Assembly: GCF_900101475.1 (NCBI RefSeq)
Contig: NZ_FMZV01000021.1
Location: 1-64,000 of the forward strand
Origin: Ruegeria marina
GTDB taxonomy: Bacteria > Pseudomonadota > Alphaproteobacteria > Rhodobacterales > Rhodobacteraceae
DNA length: 64,000 nt
Direction of reading: 5' to 3'
Shown here: positions 1 to 7,744 of the stretch, piece after piece
Layout: every line of letters begins with the position of its first letter
Position numbering within the stretch: position 1 is the first letter of the stretch
Made by a program: the position numbers and the translations under genes
The notes under the pieces: generated by a model
What the model saw: only the letters and a program-made list of their open reading frames with translations
What the model was told of the DNA's origin: nothing
Databases searched by the model: none

Positions 1-1
1 C

Positions 2-247
2 CCGGGCGCCGTCGCACGCAACGAAGCTCTGCGAGCCTCAAAGTACCTGGGTCGCGCTATCTGGCGACGATGGAGCGGTTATCACCGCAGGAGCCGTGTC
101 GAGTCCAGGATGAACTGCATCAAGCTGCTTGGTCAGTCACTGATGGCTCTAGACTTCGATCGCCAGGTCGTGGAATTGCAGGTCCGCATTGCCGTGCTGA
201 ACGGCTACACCGCGCTTGGCATACCCGTCACCGTGCCCGTAGAGTAA
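2..247 (+). CDS. IS5-family transposase, C-terminal part
   Basis: The frame is open from base 2 to a TAA at 245-247 and gives about 81 residues. The pattern LxRxxWxxWSGYHRRSxVExxMNCIKLLGQ followed by VAVLNGYTALGIPVT is typical of the C terminus of IS5/IS903-type DDE transposases. The R-SxVE-M block carries the catalytic glutamate region. The N-terminal part lies upstream of the window. No frameshift is seen in the visible part. The family call comes from memory of the motif, so the exact subgroup is uncertain. Confidence 0.7.
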   Translation, partial: PGAVARNEALRASKYLGRAIWRRWSGYHRRSRVESRMNCIKLLGQSLMALDFDRQVVELQVRIAVLNGYTALGIPVTVPVE

Positions 248-283
248 ATCCGTCCGGGGAAAGGGGACGTCCGCCCCTTGGCT

Positions 284-301
284 GATTTATGCAACAACGC
301 C
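284..301 (-). repeat. IS5-type terminal inverted repeat
   Basis: Read on the minus strand from 301, the sequence starts GGCGTTGTTGCATAAATC. It has the form of the terminal repeat of IS903-like elements and lies 37 bases after the transposase stop. Confidence 0.65.
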
Positions 302-315
302 TATGGTCCTGCGCC

Positions 316-738
316 TCACGTGATACCTTGCAACAGGCTGATCAGTTTCTGCGAGTCGCTTTCGCCGAGCTGCCGTTGAATGCTGGCATCCTGATCTTCG
401 ATCTCACGCCGGATCTGCATCATGCGCTTGCGCCCAAGTGCGGTGGTCAGCACGTTGATCTTGCGATGATCGCTCTGGGCGACCTGGCGATGGACCAAAC
501 CGTCCGAGACCATGCGGTCAACCAGTTTGGTCAGCGCCGGCGGGTTCATCAGCACGATCTCGGCCAATTCGCCCATGGTAAAGCGTTGACCCGATTCCAA
601 CGCTTCGAGCAGGCGCCACGCCTCGATCTGGATGCCGTGCCCGCGCAGCCGAGCATTGAGAGAGGCATTGATCCTGCGATGCGCGGCAGCCAGCGCATAG
701 GACAACTGGTTGGTCATTGGTCTGTCGGGCTGATCCAT
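316..738 (-). CDS. MarR-family transcriptional regulator
   Basis: This 140-residue protein has the size and layout of MarR dimers. An N-terminal helix leads into a winged helix (roughly residues 30-110) with the pattern FTMGELAEIVLMNPPALTKLVDRM as recognition region, followed by the wing (DGLVHRQVAQSDHRK). It is divergent from the AmiC-like gene and the amide-type ABC operon, so it is the likely local regulator. The ligand cannot be read from sequence. A shared motif TTGGAAAATAAA occurs in the gap upstream of this gene and again before the operon at 2097, and is a candidate binding site. The IS5 end lies just past its stop codon. Confidence 0.85.
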   Translation of the reverse strand: MDQPDRPMTNQLSYALAAAHRRINASLNARLRGHGIQIEAWRLLEALESGQRFTMGELAEIVLMNPPALTKLVDRMVSDGLVHRQVAQSDHRKINVLTTALGRKRMMQIRREIEDQDASIQRQLGESDSQKLISLLQGIT

Positions 739-774
739 GGGGCACTCGCTCGGTCTTTTGCCAGAATTTAATTG

Positions 775-790
775 ACTTGGAAAATAAATT
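775..790 (+). promoter_or_regulatory. candidate MarR operator 1
   Basis: The gap between the divergent MarR and AmiC-like genes holds ACTTGGAAAATAAATT. The core TTGGAAAATAAA recurs exactly at 2009-2020, upstream of the transporter operon. Shared AT-rich motifs in both control regions suggest one regulator. This is inference; no binding data are available. Confidence 0.45.
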
Positions 791-838
791 CAAATGCAAT
801 GTGCGAATTCCCTGTCCGCGTGGAGGGGCGTGATCGAC

Positions 839-1960
839 ATGAACAGGTTTGCTGCCGAACTTTTCGTTCCGACCGAGCTGGCCGAGTTACGTGACGGCCC
901 AATGGCCGCCTCACGCAGCAGCTATCGCATCGCCTTGCTGATCCCGCTTTGCGGGGCGGCCGGACTGTGGGCGCCGTCTTGCATCTCCAGCGCCCAGGCG
1001 GCGGTTGAGGAACTGAACCGCGGCCACGGGCTGAACGGGCGCAAGGTGCAGCTGATCATGATCGACGCCGCACAGGAATCGAGCCTGCCGATCGAGGAAA
1101 CCGTCAATGACCTGATCGAAAGCCGGTCGATAGATGCCATCGTGGGGATGCATATCAGCGCGATCCGCCAGCGGCTGAGCAAGGTGGTGCGCCAGCGCAT
1201 CCCCTATATCTACACGCCGCTTTACGAGGGTGGGGAGACGACCGCCGGGCTGTTTGCCATCGGCGAGACGCCGGACGAACAGCTGGGCCCGTCGATGGAA
1301 TTGATGCAAAGCCAGTACCGCCCGAAAAGCTGGGCCCTGATCGGCAACGATTATGTCTGGCCACGGATGTCGCATCTGAATGCAAAGGCCAAGCTGAAGC
1401 AATTGGCGGTCAACCTCGCCTATGAGAAATACCTGCCCTTTGGGCTGAGCAACATGGCGCGGCATGTCGATGATATCGCCATGTCAGGCGCCGAGGCGGT
1501 GCTGATATCGCTGGTCGGACAGGACGCGGTTGCGTTCAACAGGGCCTTTGGCGCGGCCGGACTGCACGACCGGATCGTGCGCCTGTCCTGTGCGGTCGAC
1601 GAAAACGCTCTGTTGGCCAGTGGTGCGCGCAACAGCAAGCGGATGTTCGTGGCGTCCTCCTATTTCGCATCGCTGCCGACCGAGGCGAATGCCGCCTTCA
1701 AAGAGGTTTACTACGGGCTTCACGGCGACCAGGCGCCGGTGCTGAACGCGCTGGGGCAATCGACCTATGAGGGCGTACATTTCCTGGCCGGATTGCTGCA
1801 GGAACAGCCTAGGACATGGCAGAACAAAAGCCACGGTGCCATCCCGCCAGTGATTCACCGCAGTGCGCGCCAACGCCAGGGGACAGCCCGCCCGAACCGC
1901 GCACAGATCTATCTGGCCAGAGCCGATGGGTTGAAATTTGAGGTCATTAACTCATTCTAA
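839..1960 (+). CDS. cytoplasmic AmiC-like amide/branched-chain ligand-binding protein
   Basis: This protein of about 373 residues has the type I periplasmic-binding fold of the AmiC/UrtA/LivJ group. Recognisable stretches are RIALLIPLCGAAGLWAPS, AAVEELNRGHGLNGRKVQL and YIYTPLYEGGE. The ATG at 839 has GGAGGGG about ten bases upstream and is preferred over an ATG at 794. No signal peptide precedes the domain, so the protein is probably cytosolic. In the known case of Pseudomonas AmiC, such proteins sense amides for a regulator rather than feed a transporter. It is followed by the ABC operon, which has its own exported binding protein. The last 50 residues look less conserved than the rest. A role as amide sensor is inferred. 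Confidence 0.7.
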   Translation: MNRFAAELFVPTELAELRDGPMAASRSSYRIALLIPLCGAAGLWAPSCISSAQAAVEELNRGHGLNGRKVQLIMIDAAQESSLPIEETVNDLIESRSIDAIVGMHISAIRQRLSKVVRQRIPYIYTPLYEGGETTAGLFAIGETPDEQLGPSMELMQSQYRPKSWALIGNDYVWPRMSHLNAKAKLKQLAVNLAYEKYLPFGLSNMARHVDDIAMSGAEAVLISLVGQDAVAFNRAFGAAGLHDRIVRLSCAVDENALLASGARNSKRMFVASSYFASLPTEANAAFKEVYYGLHGDQAPVLNALGQSTYEGVHFLAGLLQEQPRTWQNKSHGAIPPVIHRSARQRQGTARPNRAQIYLARADGLKFEVINSF

Positions 1961-1981
1961 AACAAAATCTTAGGCGAAAAC

Positions 1982-2017
1982 ATTTTCCATTTCAATTTTT
2001 TACTTGAATTGGAAAAT
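1982..2017. promoter_or_regulatory. 14-base inverted repeat upstream of the transporter operon
   Basis: The arms ATTTTCCATTTCAA (1982-1995) and TTGAATTGGAAAAT (2004-2017) are complementary at 13 of 14 positions and separated by eight bases. The right arm overlaps the TTGGAAAATAAA motif also found at 777-788. It could be an operator for the MarR protein or a terminator of the AmiC-like gene. The absence of a GC-rich stem favours an operator. Confidence 0.5.
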
Positions 2018-2096
2018 AAAATCTCTCACCGTTCAGGTAACAATTTCCGGCGTCCGTCGTGAGGTCAGGAAAACTGTATAACCGGGGAGAGAAACC

Positions 2097-3734
2097 GTGC
2101 TCTGGATCGCCATTCTGGTGCTTGCCGTACTTGTCCTGCTTGTCGGCATCTGGTTCCTGCAACGCTATTACGCCAAATCGACGCTCGACAGCGCACTGGT
2201 GCGCACCGGATTGGGTGGACGGAGGGTGGTGATCGATGGCGGCTGCATCGCGCTGCCGATCCTGCACCGGGTGCAGCGGGTGTCGATGGGAACGCTGAAT
2301 TTCCGAGTTTCCCGCACCGGCCGCGATGCGGTTCTGACGCGCGACCAGATGCGCGCCGATCTAAGCTTTGATTGCGAATTGCGGGTGGCGCCGACCGAAG
2401 AGGGGATCGCCACGGCGGCGCAGGCCCTCGGCCACCGGATTGCCCGTGGGACGGACGGGCTCGAGGATGTGATGTCAGGTACGCTGGTCAATGCGATCCA
2501 GAACGCGGCAGCAACGCGCAGCCTTGCTGAGATTCACCTCGATCGGGCGGGGTTTGCCGCCGACGTGGCTGCGGCGATCGAGACACAGGCGGCAAGGCAG
2601 GGCCTGATGCTCGTGTCGGTCTCTCTCATTCATGTCGATCAGAGTGATCTGACCCAGTGGAACGAGAACAACGCCTTTAACGCGCAAGGGATGCGGCGTC
2701 TGGCCGAACTGGTGGCCGACCAGCGCAAGGCCCGCGTCAAGGTCGAGACCGAGGCTGATATCGCTGTACGTGAAAGCCAGCTCGCGCAGCATCAGCGGGC
2801 GCTGGAGCTGAAACGGGCCGAGCGCGAGGCCGAAGTGGCGCAGCAGGAATATCTGGTCAAGCTCGAAGCAGAGGCGAAATCGCGCGAGGAACAGGCCCGC
2901 GACGTCGCGCGGCTGGTGGCCGAGACCGCAAGGATCGCAAACGACGGGCGGGTAAAGACCAGCCAGGTCGAAAATGATGAGGCGCTGCGCAAGGCCGAGA
3001 TGGCGGCGATCCTGTCGCTGGAGGAGGTCAAGATCGCCAACGGCATCCAGCTGGCCCGCAGGCGCGCCGAAGAGGCCGAGGCCAAGGCCGCCGAAGAAGA
3101 GGCGCGAGCCAAGGTGCTGCTGGCGGCCGAGCATGTGCAGGCCCAAAAGGAACGCGCCCAGGCCGAACGCGAGCGCGAGATTTCCCGGCTGAAACAGGAA
3201 AAGGACAGCGAGTTGGAGGAGGCCCGCGTCAAGCGAGAGGTCGACACCCTGTTGTCGCGCGCTCAGGCCGAGGCGACAGCGGCGACCAAGACGGCCGAGG
3301 CCGAGCGGACCCGGATGGAAGCTGAAGCTGCCGGCCGCATGGCGCTGAACTCGGCCGAGAACACGCTGTCGGATGCTGTAATCCGGATGCGGCTGGAAGA
3401 ACGCAAGCTCGACCGCATGCCCGAGATCATGACCCAGATGATGAAGCCGGTGGAGAAGATCGACTCGATCCGCATCAACCAGATTGGCGGTATGGGTGGA
3501 GGCGGAACCGGAGAGGGCGGCGTGGACGGCGCCTTTGGTGCGGCGATGGACCAGATTTTGGGCATGGCGGTGCGGCTGCCTGCGATGAAACAGATGGGCG
3601 AGGAAATCGGCCTGGATTTCGACGCCAATCTGGCCGGACGGACGGCGGACTACGCCAACCGGATCAAGGGCAAGACCGGCGAACGCCCGAGCCAGCGCGA
3701 AATCGAACGCGACGACCGTGACAACGGCAAATGA
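2097..3734 (+). CDS. SPFH/flotillin-like membrane protein with long coiled coil
   Basis: This 545-residue protein starts at GTG 2097, seven bases after GGGGAG. Residues 1-24 form one hydrophobic anchor. Residues 35-190 resemble an SPFH/band 7 domain as in flotillins (GGRRVVIDGGCIALPILHRV, then ADLSFDCELRVAPTEEG). Residues 195-430 are an almost continuous Ala/Glu/Arg/Lys-rich coiled coil. A glycine-rich loop (GGMGGGGTGEGG) precedes a soluble tail. Such proteins oligomerise into membrane scaffolds. Its stop lies about 60 bases before the binding-protein start, inside the transporter operon, which is an uncommon place for a flotillin. It may organise the importer in the membrane; that is conjecture. 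Confidence 0.75.
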   Translation: MLWIAILVLAVLVLLVGIWFLQRYYAKSTLDSALVRTGLGGRRVVIDGGCIALPILHRVQRVSMGTLNFRVSRTGRDAVLTRDQMRADLSFDCELRVAPTEEGIATAAQALGHRIARGTDGLEDVMSGTLVNAIQNAAATRSLAEIHLDRAGFAADVAAAIETQAARQGLMLVSVSLIHVDQSDLTQWNENNAFNAQGMRRLAELVADQRKARVKVETEADIAVRESQLAQHQRALELKRAEREAEVAQQEYLVKLEAEAKSREEQARDVARLVAETARIANDGRVKTSQVENDEALRKAEMAAILSLEEVKIANGIQLARRRAEEAEAKAAEEEARAKVLLAAEHVQAQKERAQAEREREISRLKQEKDSELEEARVKREVDTLLSRAQAEATAATKTAEAERTRMEAEAAGRMALNSAENTLSDAVIRMRLEERKLDRMPEIMTQMMKPVEKIDSIRINQIGGMGGGGTGEGGVDGAFGAAMDQILGMAVRLPAMKQMGEEIGLDFDANLAGRTADYANRIKGKTGERPSQREIERDDRDNGK

Positions 3735-3795
3735 AGCAAGGACGCGGAATACATCCGCGCATGACACCAAGACAGACAACACGGAGGTAAATGGG

Positions 3796-5019
3796 ATGAC
3801 ACTTAACAGACGGAAATTCCTGGGCGCGACGGCGGCGATGACGGGTGCGGCAATGTTACCTCGGGCGGTGCTGGCGGCCGACACGATCAAGCTCGGCTCG
3901 ATCGTCGACACCTCGGGCATCTTCGACGCCTATGGCAAGCCGATGGACATGGCGCTGCGCCTGGCGGTGAACGAGATCAACGGCGCAGGCGGGCTGCTGG
4001 GCCGCAAGATCGAGGTGATGGCCTATGACACCCAGTCGGACATGGCGCTGTATTCACAATACGCCCAACAGCTGACCCGTCAGGACAAGGTCGATGTGGT
4101 GCATGGCGGCATCCTCAGCGCCTCGCGCGAGGCGATCCGCCAGACCATGCGCAAGACCGGGACGCTCTATTTCTACAACGTCCAGTATGAGGGTGGCGTC
4201 TGCGACCGCAACATCTTCTGCAATGGTCTCACCCCCGCGCAGCAGGCCGAGGTGCTAGTGCCTTGGGCGATGAAAGAGGCGGGCGGCAAAAAGGTTTATA
4301 CGCTGGCCGCCGACTATAACTATGGTCAGATCACCGCGCGGTGGATCGAGAAATACGTGCGCGATGCCGGGGGCGAGGTGCTTTCGACCGATTTCTTCCC
4401 GCTTGACGTGGCCGATTTCGGGGCGACCATCGCCAAGATCCAGACCGCCGCGCCCGATCTGGTGATCGCACCGCTGGTGGGCGGCGCGCATCTGAGCTTC
4501 TTCCGGCAATGGGCGGCCTCGGGGATGAAGGACAAGATCCCGCTGGCCTCGACCACGCTGGGCGTCGGCAACGAACACAAGGTGCTGACCCCCGAAGAGG
4601 GCAATGGCATCATGGTGGCCTATTCCTATAGCCAGGACCTCGACACACCAGCCAACACCGCCTTCAAGGAGCGATGGAGCGCTGCCTATGGCGATCCCAG
4701 CGCGCTGCACGAACTGGCAATCTCGACCTATTACGGTGTTCACACCTGGGCCAAGGGCGTGGAGATGGCCGGCTCGGTCGAGCGTGACGCGGTTGTTGCG
4801 GCGCTGGAAACGGGCGTGTCGTTTGATGGACCGGCGGGAAAATACACCGTCGATCCCAAGACGCACCACGCCACCGTCGACGTGCATCTGATGAAGTTCA
4901 AGGACCAGAAGATGGACGTGGTTGAAACCCTGTCTCAGCGCCCGCCGATTGACACCCAGACGGTGTGCGATCTGGAGGCCAACCCGGACGACAACACCCA
5001 ATACGAAATCCAGATCTGA
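3796..5019 (+). CDS. urea/short-chain-amide-type ABC transporter substrate-binding protein
   Basis: This protein of 407 residues starts at ATG 3796 behind GGAGGT; an upstream in-frame ATG at 3718 lacks such a site. The N terminus carries a twin-arginine motif (RRKFLGATAA) and a cleavage-like ALA-AD, so it is probably a Tat-exported periplasmic protein. The rest is the type I binding fold of the UrtA/FmdD group: LGSIVDTSGIFDAYGKPM, VHGGILSASREA, FYNVQYEGG. In FmdD/UrtA proteins this fold binds short amides or urea. It leads the genes for two permeases and two ATPases. A hairpin at 5040-5064 lies just downstream and may keep its mRNA level above that of the permeases. Confidence 0.85.
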   Translation: MTLNRRKFLGATAAMTGAAMLPRAVLAADTIKLGSIVDTSGIFDAYGKPMDMALRLAVNEINGAGGLLGRKIEVMAYDTQSDMALYSQYAQQLTRQDKVDVVHGGILSASREAIRQTMRKTGTLYFYNVQYEGGVCDRNIFCNGLTPAQQAEVLVPWAMKEAGGKKVYTLAADYNYGQITARWIEKYVRDAGGEVLSTDFFPLDVADFGATIAKIQTAAPDLVIAPLVGGAHLSFFRQWAASGMKDKIPLASTTLGVGNEHKVLTPEEGNGIMVAYSYSQDLDTPANTAFKERWSAAYGDPSALHELAISTYYGVHTWAKGVEMAGSVERDAVVAALETGVSFDGPAGKYTVDPKTHHATVDVHLMKFKDQKMDVVETLSQRPPIDTQTVCDLEANPDDNTQYEIQI

Positions 5020-5039
5020 CGTTTCTGCGGATCTGAGGC

Positions 5040-5064
5040 GGGGCGGCATGTGCCACCTCGCCCC
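5040..5064 (+). promoter_or_regulatory. GC-rich intercistronic hairpin
   Basis: GGGGCG (5040-5045) can pair with CGCCCC (5059-5064), with GGCA/TGCC inside. It lies between the binding-protein stop and the permease start, without a following T tract. This position is usual for hairpins that protect the upstream binding-protein transcript. Confidence 0.5.
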
Positions 5065-5130
5065 CTAACTCCCCTCCGGTGCCTGCGCCGGGGGACAGCC
5101 CCTGCACGCGCGAAGAGAACGAAAGACAAG

Positions 5131-5997
5131 ATGGACCTTTCATTCGTCATACTGGTGGAGATGCTTTACGCCGTCGCCTCGCTCATCCTCATCGGGGCGG
5201 GGCTGGCGGTAGTTTTCGGCATGATGAAGGTGATCAACCTGGCGCATGGCGAATTCATGATGATGGGCGGCTATGCCACCATCACCGCCGTGAACCTAGG
5301 CGTGAACGTCTTTGTCGCCATGTTGGTCATCGCGCCGCTGATCGTGGGCCTCATCGGACTGGTTGTCGAGCGACTGGTGATCCGGCACCTATATGGAAGG
5401 CTGGTCGACACCATGCTGGCGACATGGGGGCTTAGCCTGTTCTTCATCGGCATGACCACGATGATATTTGGCAATACCACCACCGGGATTTCAACGCCGA
5501 TCCCCGGTTTCGCGGTCGGCGGTTACCAGATCAACGGCTACAACTTCTTCATCATCGTGGTGTCGGTGCTGCTGCTGATCGGCATTCTTGCCGTACTCAA
5601 GACTACCCGCGCCGGGCTGGTGGCGCGGGGGGCAATGCAACGCGCCGATATGGCGGCGTCGCTGGGTTACAGCCCCGACCGGATCTATATGGCGACATTC
5701 TTCTGCGGCTCGGCGCTTTCTGGTCTGGCGGGCGCGGTGCTGGCGCCACTGGTCGGCCTGGTGCCGACATCAGGCGGGGCCTATATCGCCAAGGCCTTTA
5801 TTACCGTCATCGCGGGCGGGCCGTCGCTGGTGGCCGGCCTGCTGTCGAGCGCCGGGTTCTTCGGCATCGTGAGCCAGGTCTTTACCTTTGCCATATCGCC
5901 GGTGATCGGCGAGGTCGCGTTGCTGGTGGCGGCTGTCATCCTGCTGCGCCTGCTGCCGCAGGGCATCACCGGGCGCTTCCTGAAGGGGAGGCTGTGA
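5131..5997 (+). CDS. branched-chain/urea-type ABC transporter permease (LivH/UrtB-like)
   Basis: This 288-residue inner-membrane protein has about eight hydrophobic segments. The conserved segment FGMMKVINLAHGEFMMMGGY is a hallmark of LivH/UrtB permeases. The ATG at 5131 is chosen because the protein then begins directly with the first membrane helix; the longer frame from 5050 adds a hydrophilic stretch unlike the family. It forms the transmembrane channel with the next gene, whose ATG overlaps this stop codon by four bases, indicating translational coupling. Its substrate is set by the binding protein at 3796 and probably is an amide. Confidence 0.88.
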   Translation: MDLSFVILVEMLYAVASLILIGAGLAVVFGMMKVINLAHGEFMMMGGYATITAVNLGVNVFVAMLVIAPLIVGLIGLVVERLVIRHLYGRLVDTMLATWGLSLFFIGMTTMIFGNTTTGISTPIPGFAVGGYQINGYNFFIIVVSVLLLIGILAVLKTTRAGLVARGAMQRADMAASLGYSPDRIYMATFFCGSALSGLAGAVLAPLVGLVPTSGGAYIAKAFITVIAGGPSLVAGLLSSAGFFGIVSQVFTFAISPVIGEVALLVAAVILLRLLPQGITGRFLKGRL

Positions 5998-7034
5998 TGA
6001 CCGGCAGCCTGTCGCGCGACGTGATCCTGACGATCCTCGTTTCGGCCATCCTGATCTGGATCATGCCGCTGATGATCGCGACCTATACACTCACGGTGCT
6101 GGTGATCTACGGCATGCTGGGTTTGAGCCTGGGGCTGATCTGGGGCTTTGGCGGCATTCTGTGTTTTGGCCAGGCGGCGTTTTTCGGGCTCGGCGCCTAT
6201 ACCTATGCGATTGCCGCGATCAACATCGGCGAAAGCACGGTGCCGATGATCCTGGCCGTGCTGGTGCCTGCGGTCTTTGCCGCCCTGTTGGGCGCGATGA
6301 TGTTCTATGGGCGGCTCACGGATGTCTATCTGGGTGTGATCACGCTGGTGGTGACGCTCATCCTCTTCAAGTTCATGAACTCTACCGCCGGGCCGCAATA
6401 CGTGATTGGCAAGGCGCGGATGGGCGGGTTCAACGGCATTCCCGGCTTTCAGACATTGAACGTGCCGGGTGACCCGTCGGCCTTTATCTGGGGCGACGCC
6501 TATTTCTATGTCTGCGCGGTGGCGCTGGCGATTGTCTTTGTGCTTGTCTCGGCACTGCTCAGGTCGAGCTTTGGGCGCGTCGCGGTCGGCATCCGCGAGA
6601 ATGAGACCCGGATCGCGCTGATGGGCTATGACGTGCGGGCGCGCAAGACGGCGCTGTTTGCCGTGGGCGCGGCGATTGCCGGGCTGGCGGGTGCGCTGTT
6701 CGCCAACTGGGGCGAGATCGTCACGCCGAATCTCTTTTCCCTGAGCCAATCGGCCGAGATCATCATCTGGTGCATCGTCGGGGGCCTGGGTACCCGGTTG
6801 GGGCCGATCCTGGGGGCGGCTGGGTTGGCCTATCTCAAGTTCCTGCTGGGACAGCAAAGCATGATCGACAACACATTGATCATGGGGCTGATCCTGGTTC
6901 TCTTCGTGCTGTTCCTGCCGCGCGGGATCGTGCCGGCGCTGGCCTCGCTCTGGCGGATCAGCTTTGGCCGCCGCCCGCTGGGACGCATCCATCAGGTCCG
7001 CCGGACCCGCAACCGGGAGCGGCTCAATGGCTGA
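5994..7034 (+). CDS. branched-chain/urea-type ABC transporter permease (LivM/UrtC-like)
   Basis: This 346-residue integral membrane protein has around ten hydrophobic stretches. The LivM-type motif IWGFGGILCFGQAAFFGLGAY is present, as is RVAVGIRENETRIALMGYD, the loop that contacts the ATPase. It starts at an ATG overlapping the stop of the LivH-like gene and its own 3' end overlaps the following ATPase gene by eight bases, so the permeases and ATPase are coupled. The C-terminal tail is basic and cytoplasmic. Confidence 0.88.
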   Translation: MMTGSLSRDVILTILVSAILIWIMPLMIATYTLTVLVIYGMLGLSLGLIWGFGGILCFGQAAFFGLGAYTYAIAAINIGESTVPMILAVLVPAVFAALLGAMMFYGRLTDVYLGVITLVVTLILFKFMNSTAGPQYVIGKARMGGFNGIPGFQTLNVPGDPSAFIWGDAYFYVCAVALAIVFVLVSALLRSSFGRVAVGIRENETRIALMGYDVRARKTALFAVGAAIAGLAGALFANWGEIVTPNLFSLSQSAEIIIWCIVGGLGTRLGPILGAAGLAYLKFLLGQQSMIDNTLIMGLILVLFVLFLPRGIVPALASLWRISFGRRPLGRIHQVRRTRNRERLNG

Positions 7035-7743
7035 GATCGTTCTGGAAACCCAGGCGCTGACCATGCGCTTTGGCGGGGTAACCGCCGCCGACAACGTGAA
7101 TTTCAAGCTGCGCGCGCGCGAACTGCGGTGCCTGATCGGGCCCAATGGCGCGGGCAAATCGACCTTTTTCAAATGCGTGACCGGCCTGCAAACCCCGACC
7201 GAAGGTCAGGTGTTCATGCGCGGGCATGAAACCACCCACTGGATGCCGCATCAGATCGCCTCGCTGGGGGTGGGCATCAAGATGCAGACGCCCAGCGTGA
7301 TGGATAACCTGAATGTCTTCGAGAATATCTGGCTGGCGGCCCGGCGGTTTTATCCCTCCGACGAGGCAGGCCGGAAGACCACCGAGATGATCGAGCGGCT
7401 GGCACTGGGATCAATTGCCCGCAGTAACCTGGGCCAGCTTGCGCATGGCGAGCGGCAGCGGGTTGAACTGGGCCTGGTGGCGGTGGCCGACCCGTGGCTT
7501 GTGCTGCTCGACGAACCGGCGGCGGGGATGAGCGCCGAGGACGTGGACAGGATGACCGATATCATCCGCGAACTGAACAAGACCGCCGCGATCGTTATCG
7601 TCGAGCATGATATGCAATTCATCCGCTCGATCGCGGAACAGGTGACGGTGTTCCACCAGGGCGCGGTGCTGATGGAGGATCATGTGGACCGGGTGATGGC
7701 CGATCCACAGGTGCGCAATGTCTATCTGGGAAAGAAGGCCTGA
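7027..7743 (+). CDS. ABC transporter ATP-binding protein (LivG/UrtD-like)
   Basis: This 238-residue ATPase energises the amide-type importer. Visible motifs are Walker A (GPNGAGKST, residue 40 onward), a signature in the variant form LAHGERQRVELG, Walker B (LVLLDEPAAGM) and the switch histidine (IVEHDM). The insert typical of LivG proteins (GIKMQTPSVMDNLNVFENI) is present. The ATG at 7027 is chosen because it opens directly with the nucleotide-binding fold. The next ATPase begins two bases after its stop. Confidence 0.9.
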   Translation: MAEIVLETQALTMRFGGVTAADNVNFKLRARELRCLIGPNGAGKSTFFKCVTGLQTPTEGQVFMRGHETTHWMPHQIASLGVGIKMQTPSVMDNLNVFENIWLAARRFYPSDEAGRKTTEMIERLALGSIARSNLGQLAHGERQRVELGLVAVADPWLVLLDEPAAGMSAEDVDRMTDIIRELNKTAAIVIVEHDMQFIRSIAEQVTVFHQGAVLMEDHVDRVMADPQVRNVYLGKKA

Positions 7744-7744
7744 G

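Larger units (their letters stand above)
1..301 (+). mobile_element. IS5-family element, 3' end
   Basis: This is the right-hand end of an insertion sequence that enters from outside the window. It contains the C-terminal part of a transposase (2-247) and ends at 301 with a sequence whose reverse complement reads GGCGTTGTTGCATAAAT. That matches the terminal inverted repeat style of IS903-like IS5-group elements. The element stops about 15 bases beyond the stop codon of the neighbouring MarR gene, so it did not disrupt that gene. The other end and the target duplication lie outside the window. Confidence 0.7.

Noticed and set aside
247-285. Hairpin AAGGGG...CCCCTT as a terminator
   Set aside because: It lies inside the end of the IS element and has no T tract; its role cannot be told from chance.
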